From Phytohabitans maris (GTDB taxonomy: Bacteria > Actinomycetota > Actinomycetes > Mycobacteriales > Micromonosporaceae): a stretch of DNA of 64,000 nt. Position 1 is the first letter of the stretch. Each line of letters starts with the position of its first letter. Positions 15,810 to 23,840 of this stretch are shown in pieces. The DNA is taken from positions 186,001-250,000 of the forward strand of contig NZ_JAVHUY010000003.1 of NCBI RefSeq assembly GCF_031085175.1, read 5' to 3'. The notes beneath the pieces are model-generated. The model made no database searches. It was not told where the DNA came from and saw nothing but the letters and a program-made list of their open reading frames with translations. The position numbers and the translations under genes are program-made.

Positions 15810-17342
15810 CTAGGCCAGCATCTCGCGGAGGAGATGCCTCATGATCTTTCCGGTGTCGGTGCGCGGCAGGGCGTCGGTGAACGCGAGGCGCTCGGGCACC
15901 TTCTGGATCGACAGCCCCTTGCCGAGCAGGAAGTCGCGCACGTCCGCGAGGGAGAGCGGGTACGCGTCCGGCGCGAGCACGGCGACCGCGCAGCACATCT
16001 CGCCCACCACCGGGTCGGGCATACCGACCACGGCGACGTCCACGATGGACGGATGCAGGCTCAGCAGCTCCTGTACCTCCTGGGAGCTGATGTTCTCGCC
16101 CTTGCGGATGATGATGTCCTTGAGCCGCCCGGTGATCCGCAGGTTGCCCTCGGCGTCCAGGCTGCCGAGGTCGCCGGTGTGGAAGAACCCGTCCCGGTCG
16201 AACGCGGTGTCCAGCGCCGGGTCCACGTACCCGAGCATCATCTGCGGGCCGCGGGCGCAGACCTCGCCGCTCTCGCCGGTGCCGGCGAGCGAGCCGTCGG
16301 CCCGGACGATCCGGATCTCGGTCGTGTCGTACGGCCGGCCCTCGGTCTCGGCGAGCACGCGGTCCGGGTCGCCGACGCTGGGTATGGTCAGCGGCCCGGT
16401 CTCGGTCGAGCCGTACCCGGAGATCACGCCGACCCCGCCGAACGCGGCCTTGAGCCGGTGGTGCAGGTCGAGGCTGCGGGTGGCGCCGCCGCCGGGGAAC
16501 GCCCGCACCCGCGGGAAGATCGGCACCGGCGAGGCGAGCTGCGCCTTGAGGTACGCCTCGTGGAACGGTGTCGTGGTGCCGGCGATGGTCACGCCCTCCC
16601 GGCTGAGCGCCGCGATGGCGTCGTCGTTGAAGCGCTCGGTGAGGATGTTGGCGCAGCCGGCGAGGAGGCTGATGACAAACCAGGTCATCCCGCCGATGTG
16701 GGCGAACGGCGAGACCATCGCCACCCGGTCGTCCGGCACGAGCTCCAGCCGCCCGATCAGGTTGCGCCCCATGGTGAGCACGCTGCCGTCGGTGTGCCGG
16801 GCGCCCTTCGGGTCGGAGGTCGAACCGGAGGAGTAGAGCACCCAGCGCACCGGGTAGCCGGCGAACGTCGCCGGCGGCGCGGGCGGCGGCGGCAGGGTGG
16901 CCGGGTCGGCGCGGGGCAGCCGGTCGGTCAGGACGAGCACGTCCATCCCCGGGTCGCGGGCGGCCAGGTCGCGCGCCATCGCCGCGTGGTCGTGGCCGCG
17001 CAGCACGTCGGGTACGACCAGCAGCCGGGTGCGCAGCTGGGCGACCATGAAGCCGACCTCGCGCTCCCGGCTGATCGGGACGATCGGGTTCTGCGGCGCG
17101 CCCAGCCGGGTCAGCGCCGCCATCAGGATCACCGACTCGATCCGGGTGGGCAGCTGCCAGGAGACGACCGTGCCCTCCCCCACGCCCCGGGCGGCGAGGG
17201 CGGCGGCGACCGCCTCGGCCTCGACGCGCAGCTCGCCGAAGGTGAGGCGGCGGCCGTGCTCGTCCACCGCGGTCAGCCCGTCCGGCGTCGCCTCCGCCCG
17301 GCGGCGCAGGACCTCCCAGACCGTCTCGTACCGTTCAGCCAT
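15810..17342 (-). CDS. Acyl-CoA synthetase (AMP-binding, FadD type)
   Basis: This 510-residue adenylate-forming ligase has the P-loop-like YSSGSTSDPKGARHT, the GYGSTETGPLT motif, the FHTGDLG segment, ITGRLKDIIIRKGENIS hinge and a C-terminal PRTDTGKIMRH with the catalytic lysine. It activates a carboxylic acid to its CoA thioester. The sequence differs from mycobacterial FadD3 and is closer to the cyclohexanecarboxylate/CaiC-like branch; it shares WQLPT, GARHTD and other stretches with the ligase at 25,695. ATG 17342. It lies between an SDR and the MaoC pair in the 19,681 operon. Confidence 0.9.
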   Translation of the reverse strand: MAERYETVWEVLRRRAEATPDGLTAVDEHGRRLTFGELRVEAEAVAAALAARGVGEGTVVSWQLPTRIESVILMAALTRLGAPQNPIVPISREREVGFMVAQLRTRLLVVPDVLRGHDHAAMARDLAARDPGMDVLVLTDRLPRADPATLPPPPAPPATFAGYPVRWVLYSSGSTSDPKGARHTDGSVLTMGRNLIGRLELVPDDRVAMVSPFAHIGGMTWFVISLLAGCANILTERFNDDAIAALSREGVTIAGTTTPFHEAYLKAQLASPVPIFPRVRAFPGGGATRSLDLHHRLKAAFGGVGVISGYGSTETGPLTIPSVGDPDRVLAETEGRPYDTTEIRIVRADGSLAGTGESGEVCARGPQMMLGYVDPALDTAFDRDGFFHTGDLGSLDAEGNLRITGRLKDIIIRKGENISSQEVQELLSLHPSIVDVAVVGMPDPVVGEMCCAVAVLAPDAYPLSLADVRDFLLGKGLSIQKVPERLAFTDALPRTDTGKIMRHLLREMLA

Positions 17343-17348
17343 GCGCCG

Positions 17349-18152
17349 TCACCAGGGCCGCGCGTTGCCGCCGTTGGCGCGGAACGTGTTGCCGGTGGCG
17401 AACCGGGACGCCGGCGAGACCAGGTAGAGGATCAGGTACGCCTGGTCGATCGGCTCGCCCATCAGCCCGAGCGGCGAGGTCGCCCTCATCGCCGCCAGGT
17501 AGCGTTCCAGCCGCTCCGGATCGGGCTCGCCGGCCTCGTTGAACCGGTGCCGGTCGATGAACGCGCTGTCCGTGGAGCCGGGCGCCAGCGTGTTGACCCG
17601 GATGCCGTGCGGTCCGCCCTCCGCGGCGAGCACGCGGCTGAGCATGGTGACGGCCGCCTTCGTCATGCCGTACACGGAGTAGCCCTGGAACGGCAGGTCG
17701 ATGATGGACGAGGCGACGTTGACGATGCTCCCGGAGCCCTGCGGCACCATCACCCGCATCGCCGCCTGGCAGCCGAAGAAGGTGCCCTTCAGGTTGATCG
17801 CGATCAGCCGGTCGAGGTCCTCCTCGGTCACGTCCACGACCTCCGCGCTGTGCGGTACGCCGGCGACGTTGCACATCGCGTCGAGCCGGCCGAACTCGGC
17901 GACCGCGAAGTCGACCAGCGCGTCCACCGACGCCTTCTGGCTGACGTCGACGCGGCGGGCCTTCGCGGTGCCGCCCGCGGCGGTGATCGCGGCGACGGTC
18001 TCGTCGGCCCGGGACGTGTCGATGTCGCCGACCACGACGCTGGCGCCGGCCTCGGCCAGCACCTCGCTGGACGCGCGCCCCATCCCGCTGCCGCCGCCGG
18101 TGACGACGGCGACCGTGCCGGACAGGTCGAACGCGCTGTCTAGATAGCCCAC
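17349..18152 (-). CDS. SDR-family oxidoreductase
   Basis: This 267-residue classical SDR has TGGGSGMG for cofactor binding, the CNVAGVP segment, Ser in NVASSIIDL and the catalytic Y-G-M-T-K. The C-terminus FRANGGNARPW is a variant of the usual VDGG end. GTG 18152 has a GAGAGG site upstream and gives the normal distance to the Rossmann motif; an in-frame ATG at 18185 lies inside a tandem repeat and is less likely. It is the second gene of the aldehyde dehydrogenase operon and probably interconverts a hydroxyl and keto group on the acyl-CoA or aldehyde substrate. Confidence 0.88.
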   Translation of the reverse strand: MGYLDSAFDLSGTVAVVTGGGSGMGRASSEVLAEAGASVVVGDIDTSRADETVAAITAAGGTAKARRVDVSQKASVDALVDFAVAEFGRLDAMCNVAGVPHSAEVVDVTEEDLDRLIAINLKGTFFGCQAAMRVMVPQGSGSIVNVASSIIDLPFQGYSVYGMTKAAVTMLSRVLAAEGGPHGIRVNTLAPGSTDSAFIDRHRFNEAGEPDPERLERYLAAMRATSPLGLMGEPIDQAYLILYLVSPASRFATGNTFRANGGNARPW

Positions 18153-18169
18153 TCTCGTTTCCCTCTCAA

Positions 18170-18206
18170 ATCCAGACGAACGCATCAGATCCAGATGAAC
18201 GCATCA
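18170..18206. repeat. Tandem 18-bp direct repeat
   Basis: ATCCAGACGAACGCATCA (18170-18187) is followed after one base by ATCCAGATGAACGCATCA (18189-18206), identical at 17 of 18 positions. A degenerate third copy begins near 18,219 and overlaps the 3' end of the aldehyde dehydrogenase gene. On the minus strand each copy reads as a short Trp-containing end followed by TGA, which suggests small tandem duplications of the gene end. It lies in the 68-bp gap between two genes of one operon. Confidence 0.7.
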
Positions 18207-18220
18207 ATCCCGACGGCGGA

Positions 18221-19681
18221 TCAGGTCCAGACGACGCTCTGCATCTCGGTGTAGGCGTCGAGCGCGAACGAGCCGCCGTCGCGGCCGAGGCCGCTGCGCT
18301 TGAAGCCGCCGAACGGGGCCTCGGGGTGCTGGAGGCTGTTGTTGAGGCTCACGTACCCGGAGCGGAGCTGGGCCGCGAGGTCGTACGCCTTGCCGACGTC
18401 CTTGCCGAACACGTAGTTGTGCAGCCCGTACTCGGTGCCGTTGGTGATCTCCACCGCCTCCTCGACGGTGTCGTACGGGATCGCGGTCACGACCGGTCCG
18501 AAGACCTCGCGCTGGGCGATCGTCATGCCCGGGTGCGCGTCGGCCACGAGCGTCGGGGCCGCGTAGAAGCCGCGCGGGAGCCCGGGCCGGGTGCCGCCGG
18601 CGGCGATCCGGGCGCCTTCGTCCCGCGCCGACTGGGTCAGCGACTCGATCCGCTCCCGCTGCGCCGCGCTGATCACCGGCCCGACGACGGTGTCGGCGTC
18701 GAGCGGGTCGCCGACCTTCAGCGAGTTCGCGCGCTCGGCCAGCGCCTCGACCAGCGCGTCGTAGATCGAGCGGTGCACCACCGCGCGGGTCGGCAGGATG
18801 CAGCCCTGCCCGGACTGGAACGTCCAGGTGGCGGAGATGCCGGTGACCGCGGTCGGGATGTCGGCGTCGGGCAGGACGATGGCCGCGCCCTTGCCGCCGA
18901 GCTCGAGGAAGAGCCGCTTGAGGGTACGGCCGCCGGCCTCGGCGATCTTCATGCCGACGGCGGTACTGCCGGTGAAGCTGACCATGTCCACGTCCGGCGA
19001 GTCGACCAGCGCCGCGCCGGTCTCCGGGCCGGCGGAGGTGAGCACGTTGACCACGCCCGGCGGGAAGCCCGCCTCGACCAGGATCTCGCCGAGCGCGAGG
19101 CAGGCGAGCGGGTCCTGCGGCGCGGGCTTGACGACCACCGTGTTTCCGGTCGCGAGGGCCGGACCGACCTTGCCGGCCATCCCGCCCATCGGCCAGTTGT
19201 ACGGGGTCACGCACGCCACCACGCCGACCGGGCGGCGCAGGACGTTGCCGCCGAGCAGGGCGCCCGGCCCGAGGACGGTGGAGGGCATCGCGTGCGGGGC
19301 GAGCGGCACGTCGCGCACCTCCAGGGCGCCGCGGGCGTACCGGCGCAGCCGGCCGACCGTACCGGTCACCTGAAACCAGCGGGCCACGTGCATGAGGGCG
19401 CCGGTCTCCGCCTGGATCAGCGCGCCGAGCTCGTCGGCCCGGGACTCGACGATGTCGGCGGCCCGGTGGAGCAGCCGGCTGCGCTCCTCGCGGGAGGTCT
19501 GCGACCACGCCGGGAACGCCGCCTTGGCCGCCTCGACCGCGGCGGCGACGTCGGCCGGCCCGGCGTCGGGCGCCTCGGCGACGACGTCCTCGGTGGCCGG
19601 GTTGACGATGGGGTACGTCCCGGCGGTGGCATACCGCTCGCCCCCGACGAGCACCCGGGAAGGAGCCTCAACAACAGTCAT
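18221..19681 (-). CDS. NAD(P)-dependent aldehyde dehydrogenase
   Basis: This 486-residue aldehyde dehydrogenase has the nucleotide-binding FTGSTAVG, the general-base motif LELGGKGA (Glu) and the catalytic cysteine in SGQGCILPTR. It also shows the family signature EVFGPVVTAIPYD and a normal C-terminus. It would oxidise an aldehyde to a carboxylate, which the acyl-CoA ligase encoded three genes on could then activate. ATG 19681 heads a six-gene operon (ALDH, SDR, FadD, MaoC halves, VOC) and lies 57 bp downstream of a perfect KstR2-like box. Confidence 0.93.
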   Translation of the reverse strand: MTVVEAPSRVLVGGERYATAGTYPIVNPATEDVVAEAPDAGPADVAAAVEAAKAAFPAWSQTSREERSRLLHRAADIVESRADELGALIQAETGALMHVARWFQVTGTVGRLRRYARGALEVRDVPLAPHAMPSTVLGPGALLGGNVLRRPVGVVACVTPYNWPMGGMAGKVGPALATGNTVVVKPAPQDPLACLALGEILVEAGFPPGVVNVLTSAGPETGAALVDSPDVDMVSFTGSTAVGMKIAEAGGRTLKRLFLELGGKGAAIVLPDADIPTAVTGISATWTFQSGQGCILPTRAVVHRSIYDALVEALAERANSLKVGDPLDADTVVGPVISAAQRERIESLTQSARDEGARIAAGGTRPGLPRGFYAAPTLVADAHPGMTIAQREVFGPVVTAIPYDTVEEAVEITNGTEYGLHNYVFGKDVGKAYDLAAQLRSGYVSLNNSLQHPEAPFGGFKRSGLGRDGGSFALDAYTEMQSVVWT

Positions 19682-19738
19682 AGGGCCTGGCACCCTTCGA
19701 AGGAAAGACCGGAAACCGCAACGCGACCGTAACAAGCG

Positions 19739-19752
19739 AGCAAGCGCTTGGT
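19739..19752. promoter_or_regulatory. KstR2-like operator (aldehyde dehydrogenase operon)
   Basis: AGCAAGCGCTTGGT matches AnCAAGnnCTTGnT perfectly and is 57 bp upstream of the aldehyde dehydrogenase ATG on the minus strand. It is one of two perfect boxes flanking a long inverted repeat in the divergent region 19,682-19,880. Confidence 0.85.
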
Positions 19753-19773
19753 CAACGGTTCCGCCCCCGCCGA

Positions 19774-19835
19774 GTTGATCAGGGAGTTGGTGGAGCGACG
19801 CGCCGGCCGACACGCCCACCGACTCCCTGATCAAC
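19774..19835. repeat. Long inverted repeat in a divergent promoter region
   Basis: The 20-bp arms at 19774-19793 and 19816-19835 are complementary at 19 of 20 positions, with a 22-bp spacer. The outer part of each arm contains the palindrome TTGATCA followed by GGGAGT. Such an element can form a strong hairpin in either transcript. It lies exactly between the two KstR2-like boxes of the divergent operons. It may insulate the two promoters, or it may be an interspersed repeat of the genome; neither is shown by the sequence alone. Confidence 0.8.
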
Positions 19836-19854
19836 GCGGGGATCTTGGCTCGTG

Positions 19855-19868
19855 ACCAAGCGCTTGCT
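19855..19868. promoter_or_regulatory. KstR2-like operator (SDR/kinase/ACAD operon)
   Basis: ACCAAGCGCTTGCT is a perfect match and ends only 12 bp before the ATG at 19,881. Such short spacing means that the repressor would cover the start region and that the transcript must have a very short or absent leader. Confidence 0.85.
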
Positions 19869-19880
19869 AGGGTCGCTGCC

Positions 19881-20789
19881 ATGGGTGAGTTGCAGGGCAG
19901 GGTGGCCGTCGTTACGGGCGCGGGTCGGGGGATCGGGCGGGAGGAGGCGTTGCGGCTCGCCGGCGAGGGTGCCGCCGTCCTGGTCAACGACCTCGGCGGC
20001 GACTTCCACGGCGAGGGCGCGGACCGGAGCCCGGCGCAGCAGGTGGTCGACGAGATCGTGGCCGCCGGCGGCCGGGCGGTCGCCAACTACGACGACGTGA
20101 GCAGCTGGACCGGTGCCGAGGCGCTCGTCCGGCAGGCGGTCGAGGAGCTCGGCGGGCTGCACATCCTGGTCAACAACGCCGGGATCCTGCGCGACGCGAT
20201 GAGCTTCAAGATGACCGAGGCGGACTGGGACGCGGTCATCGCCGTACACCTGAAGGGGCACTTCGCGCCCGCCCACTTCGCCGGTATCTACTGGCGGGAG
20301 CGGGCCAAGGCGGGGCAGCCAGTGCACGGGCGGATCGTCAACACCACCAGCGACTCCGGCCTGTTCGGCAACCCCGGCCAGGCGAACTACGCGGCCGCCA
20401 AGGCCGGGATCGCGTCGATGACGCTGGTCCTCGCCCGCGAGCTCGGGCGGTACGGGGTGACGGTCAACGCGGTCACGCCCCGGGCCCGCACCCGGCTCAC
20501 CGCGGGCATCGGCTTCGGCGAGGCCCCCGCCGAGGGCTTCGACCGCCTCTCCCCCGCGCACGTCGCCCCGGTGGTCGCCTGGCTCGCCTCGGACGGCGCG
20601 GCCGACGTCAACGGGCAGATCTTCATCGTGAACGGGACCGAGATCATGGTGCTCGGCGGCTACCACGTCGAGGGGAGCGTGAGCGGCGGGGAGCAGCCGT
20701 GGACGGTGGCCGGACTGACCGCCGCCAAGGGCGCCCTCTTCGCCAAGCGCCCCGCGGGCACGCCGGAGCTCGCGGTACCGGGCTGGTGA
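19881..20789 (+). CDS. SDR-family dehydrogenase, HSD17B4/MFE-2-like
   Basis: This 302-residue SDR has TGAGRGIG near residue 12, the VNDLGGDFHGEG segment typical of the peroxisomal multifunctional enzyme type 2 (3R)-hydroxyacyl-CoA dehydrogenase group, and catalytic Y-A-A-A-K. It is longer than classical SDRs at the C-terminus, as expected for this group. A role in oxidising a 3-hydroxyacyl-CoA in beta-oxidation is likely. ATG 19881 was preferred to an upstream start because the operator lies immediately before it. It shares family and architecture with the SDR at 39,656. First gene of a four-gene operon. Confidence 0.9.
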   Translation: MGELQGRVAVVTGAGRGIGREEALRLAGEGAAVLVNDLGGDFHGEGADRSPAQQVVDEIVAAGGRAVANYDDVSSWTGAEALVRQAVEELGGLHILVNNAGILRDAMSFKMTEADWDAVIAVHLKGHFAPAHFAGIYWRERAKAGQPVHGRIVNTTSDSGLFGNPGQANYAAAKAGIASMTLVLARELGRYGVTVNAVTPRARTRLTAGIGFGEAPAEGFDRLSPAHVAPVVAWLASDGAADVNGQIFIVNGTEIMVLGGYHVEGSVSGGEQPWTVAGLTAAKGALFAKRPAGTPELAVPGW

Positions 20790-20796
20790 GCCGGCC

Positions 20797-21819
20797 GTGC
20801 ACCTGACCGCGGACCAGCTCGCGCCGCTCACCGCACGGCTCGACGACGCGCTCGCCGCGCACCTGCCCGGAAACCGGCTGGAGCGCCTCGACCCGCTGCC
20901 CGGCGGCGCGTCGAGCCTGACCTTCGTAGCCCGCCTCGCCGGCTCGCCGAGGAGGGCGGGCGGCGACCCGCGGATCGTGGTCAAGGTGGCGCCGCCCGGG
21001 CTGGAGCCGGTCCGCAACCGCGACGTGCTGCGCCAGGCCGGGCTGCTGCGCCGGCTCGCCCGGCTCACCGCGCTGCCGGTACCCGAGGTGCTCTTCGAGG
21101 TGACCGGCGACGGGCCGGCGCGGCCGCCGTTCTTCGCGATGGGCTTCGTCGAGGGTGAGTCGGTCGAGCCGATCCTGGACCCGGTCGAGCCGCCACCCAC
21201 CCCGCTGCTCGCCACCCGGTGGCGCAGCGCCGCCGCCCTCCTGGCCGAGCTGCACCGGGCCCGGGCCGAGGACCTGGCCCCCGGCGAGCCCGCCGCCGTC
21301 GACCTGGCCGCCGAGGTGGGGCGGTGGGCGCGGGCCCTGGAGAGCGTCCCGGAGCGGATGCGGCCCGGCGCGCGGGAGTGCGGCGCGGCCCTGCTCGCCA
21401 CCGTGCCGAGCCCGGCCCGGCCGGCCGTGCTGCACGGGGACTTCCGGCTCGGCAACATGCTCTGCCGGGGCGCCAAGGTCGCGGCCGTCATCGACTGGGA
21501 GATCTGGTCGATCGGCGACCCGCGGGTCGACCTCGCCTGGACCCGCACGTTCACCCACCCGGACCGGCTGCCGACCGCCGTCCGCGCGGTCGAGGGGCTG
21601 CCGACCGCCGACGAGGTGCAGGCGATCTACGAGGGCGCCGCCGGGTCGTACGTCACGGAGATGACCTGGTTCGACGCGCTGGCCCGGTTCAAGCAGGCGG
21701 CCGTGACCGCGCTGATCGTCAAGCACAACGCCCGCCGCGCCGTACCCGACCCGTTCCTGGCCGGCGCCGGCCCCGCCGTGGCGCGCTCGATCGCCGACGC
21801 CCGCCGCCTGCTCGCCTGA
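20797..21819 (+). CDS. APH-type kinase, ACAD10/11 kinase-domain-like
   Basis: This 340-residue protein is an aminoglycoside-phosphotransferase-family kinase: ATP-site lysine in VVKV (Lys63), Brenner motif VLHGDFRLGN at 211-220 with Asp215, and the metal-binding VIDWE at 231-235. The next gene encodes an ACAD11-type dehydrogenase, and in animal ACAD10/ACAD11 these two domains are fused. Those enzymes are known to phosphorylate 4-hydroxyacyl-CoA so that the dehydrogenase domain can eliminate phosphate. The same role is inferred here, on a hydroxylated acyl-CoA of the island. GTG start; eight bases follow the SDR gene. Confidence 0.85.
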   Translation: MHLTADQLAPLTARLDDALAAHLPGNRLERLDPLPGGASSLTFVARLAGSPRRAGGDPRIVVKVAPPGLEPVRNRDVLRQAGLLRRLARLTALPVPEVLFEVTGDGPARPPFFAMGFVEGESVEPILDPVEPPPTPLLATRWRSAAALLAELHRARAEDLAPGEPAAVDLAAEVGRWARALESVPERMRPGARECGAALLATVPSPARPAVLHGDFRLGNMLCRGAKVAAVIDWEIWSIGDPRVDLAWTRTFTHPDRLPTAVRAVEGLPTADEVQAIYEGAAGSYVTEMTWFDALARFKQAAVTALIVKHNARRAVPDPFLAGAGPAVARSIADARRLLA

Positions 21820-21830
21820 AGGAGACCCAC

Positions 21831-23015
21831 GTGGACCTGCCCGTACCCGAGCACATGCGCCCGCTGCGGGAACGCATGCTCGCGTTCCTCACCGAGCGCG
21901 TGTACCCGGTGGAGAAGACCCTCGAGCGGGGCAAGCTCGACCCCGAGGGGGGCGGTACCCTGCGCCGGCTCCAGGACGAGGCGAAGGAGGCGGGGCTCTG
22001 GGCGCTCGGCCACCCCACGTCCATGGGCGGCGGCGGCCTCCCCTACCTGGACTACCTGTACGTCAACGAGGTCGTCGGGATGTCCGAGTACGCGATCTAC
22101 GTCTTCGGCACCCACACGCTGCACGACTGCCTGATGCTCGACCGGTACGCCAGCGAGGAGTGGCGGGACAAGTACCTGCGGCCGATGGCGGACGGCGACA
22201 TCCCCGGGCCGAGCTTCGGCATGACCGAGCGCGACGTGGCCAGCTCCGACCCGACCCAGCTGCGCACCGCCGCAGTGCTCGACGGCGACGAGTGGGTGAT
22301 CAACGGGCACAAGTGGTTCACCACGCACGCGCACTCCGCCCGGTACACGGTGGTGATGGCCCGCACCGAGCCGGACGCCCCGCCGCACAAGGCGTTCTCG
22401 ATGATCATCGTGCCGACCGACACCCCGGGGTACGACATCGTGCGCACGATCCCGGTGATGGGCGAGACCGACGGCGACCACTGCGAGGTGCGGTACGACG
22501 ACGTGCGGGTGCCGGCCGGCAACCTGCTCGGGGCGCGCGGCGCCGCGTTCGCGATCGCTCAGCAGCGGCTGCTGCCCGGCCGCATCTTCCACGTGATGCG
22601 CTTCCTCGGCCAGGCGCAGCGCGCGTTCGACCTGCTCTGCGAGCGGGCCGTGTCGCGGGTCGCGTTCGGCTCCGCGCTCGCCGACAAGCAGCTGATCCAG
22701 AAGATGGTCTTCGACTCGGCCGCCGAGATCCAGTCGACCCGGCTGCTGGTGCTGGAGGCGGCGCGGCGGCTCGACGCGGGTGAGGAGCCCCGGGTCGAGG
22801 TCGGCATCGCCAAGGTGATGGGCGCCGCGATGCTGCACAACGTCATCGACCGGGCGATCCAGGTGTACGGGAGCATCGGGCTCACCGCCGACCTGCCGCT
22901 GGAGCGGATGTACCGGCAGGCCCGCTTCGCCCGCCTCTACGACGGCCCGGACGAGACGCACGTGCAGAACGTCGCCAGGATGCTCCTGCGCCCGTACCGG
23001 CCGGCGACACCATGA
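21831..23015 (+). CDS. Acyl-CoA dehydrogenase, ACAD11-like
   Basis: This 394-residue protein has the ACAD fold. It carries the ACAD10/11-type sequence MTERDVASSD (131-140), MIIVPTDTPGY, PGRIFHVMRFLGQAQRA, and LYDGPDETH near the end, where Asp371 replaces the glutamate of classical medium-chain enzymes. That substitution is typical of the ACAD10/11 branch. With the adjacent kinase it could convert a 4-phospho-acyl-CoA to an enoyl-CoA. GTG 21831 follows an excellent AAGGAG site. The end overlaps the next SDR gene by four bases. Confidence 0.9.
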   Translation: MDLPVPEHMRPLRERMLAFLTERVYPVEKTLERGKLDPEGGGTLRRLQDEAKEAGLWALGHPTSMGGGGLPYLDYLYVNEVVGMSEYAIYVFGTHTLHDCLMLDRYASEEWRDKYLRPMADGDIPGPSFGMTERDVASSDPTQLRTAAVLDGDEWVINGHKWFTTHAHSARYTVVMARTEPDAPPHKAFSMIIVPTDTPGYDIVRTIPVMGETDGDHCEVRYDDVRVPAGNLLGARGAAFAIAQQRLLPGRIFHVMRFLGQAQRAFDLLCERAVSRVAFGSALADKQLIQKMVFDSAAEIQSTRLLVLEAARRLDAGEEPRVEVGIAKVMGAAMLHNVIDRAIQVYGSIGLTADLPLERMYRQARFARLYDGPDETHVQNVARMLLRPYRPATP

Positions 23016-23764
23016 GCGGGCTCTTCGACCTCACCGGGCGCGTCGCGGTCGTCGTCGGCGGCAGCCGGGGCATGGGGCGCTCGATGTGCCTCGCGCTGGC
23101 CGGGGCGGGCGCGGACGTGATGGTGGTGAGCCGGCGGCTGGAGAGCTGCGTGGCGGTCGCCGAGGAGATCGCCGCGACGACCGGCCGGCGGGCCGTCCCG
23201 TACGCCTGCCACATCGGCCACTGGGACGAGGCGACCGCGCTCGCCGACGCCGCGTACGAGACGTTCGGCCGAGTCGACGTGCTGGTCAACAACGCCGGCA
23301 TGTCCCCGGTCTACGACAACGTGGCGGAGGTGAGCGAGGAGCTGTACGACAAGGTCCTCGCGGTCAACCTCAAGGGCCCGTTCCGGCTGACCGCGCTCGT
23401 CGGCACCCGGATGGCGGCCGGCGACGGCGGCTCGATCGTCTTCGTCAGCAGCGTCTCGTCGGTGCGCGGCGGCCACGGCGCGATCCCGTACGCGGCCGCC
23501 AAGGCGGGGGTCAACTCGCTCGCGGTGCAGTTCGCCCACGAGTTCGGGCCGAAGGTGCGGGTCAACTGCGTCATGCCGGGCGCGTTCCTGACCGACATCG
23601 CCAAGCACTGGGACCCGGACGAGTTCGCCCGCAACTCCCAGCGGTACGCGCTGCGCCGCGGCGCCCAGCCCGACGAGATCATGGGCACGATCCTCTACCT
23701 CGCCGGCGACGCGTCGAGCTACACGACGGGCGCGGTGATCGAGGTGCACGGCGGGCATCCGTGA
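23012..23764 (+). CDS. SDR-family oxidoreductase
   Basis: This 250-residue classical SDR has a GGSRGMG cofactor motif near residue 16 (first glycine context VGGSRG instead of TGxxxG), the LVNNAG segment, Ser in VSSVSSV and catalytic Y-A-A-A-K. It ends in EVHGGHP. It overlaps the ACAD11-like gene by ATGA and is the last gene of the 19,881 operon. An NAD-dependent hydroxyacyl-CoA dehydrogenase role after hydration of the enoyl-CoA is plausible. Confidence 0.9.
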   Translation: MSGLFDLTGRVAVVVGGSRGMGRSMCLALAGAGADVMVVSRRLESCVAVAEEIAATTGRRAVPYACHIGHWDEATALADAAYETFGRVDVLVNNAGMSPVYDNVAEVSEELYDKVLAVNLKGPFRLTALVGTRMAAGDGGSIVFVSSVSSVRGGHGAIPYAAAKAGVNSLAVQFAHEFGPKVRVNCVMPGAFLTDIAKHWDPDEFARNSQRYALRRGAQPDEIMGTILYLAGDASSYTTGAVIEVHGGHP

Positions 23765-23801
23765 CCGGTCTTGCCCCGCGCCGATCAGGTCACTAGTCTC
23801 A

Positions 23802-23815
23802 ACCTAGCGCTTGCT
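23802..23815. promoter_or_regulatory. KstR2-like operator (P450 operon, one mismatch)
   Basis: ACCTAGCGCTTGCT differs from AnCAAGnnCTTGnT only by T for the first A of CAAG. It ends 25 bp before the P450 ATG, the same spacing as the perfect box in front of the thiolase at 49,404. Confidence 0.7.
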
Positions 23816-23840
23816 TGACAGATGGACTGGGAGGCGCCCC

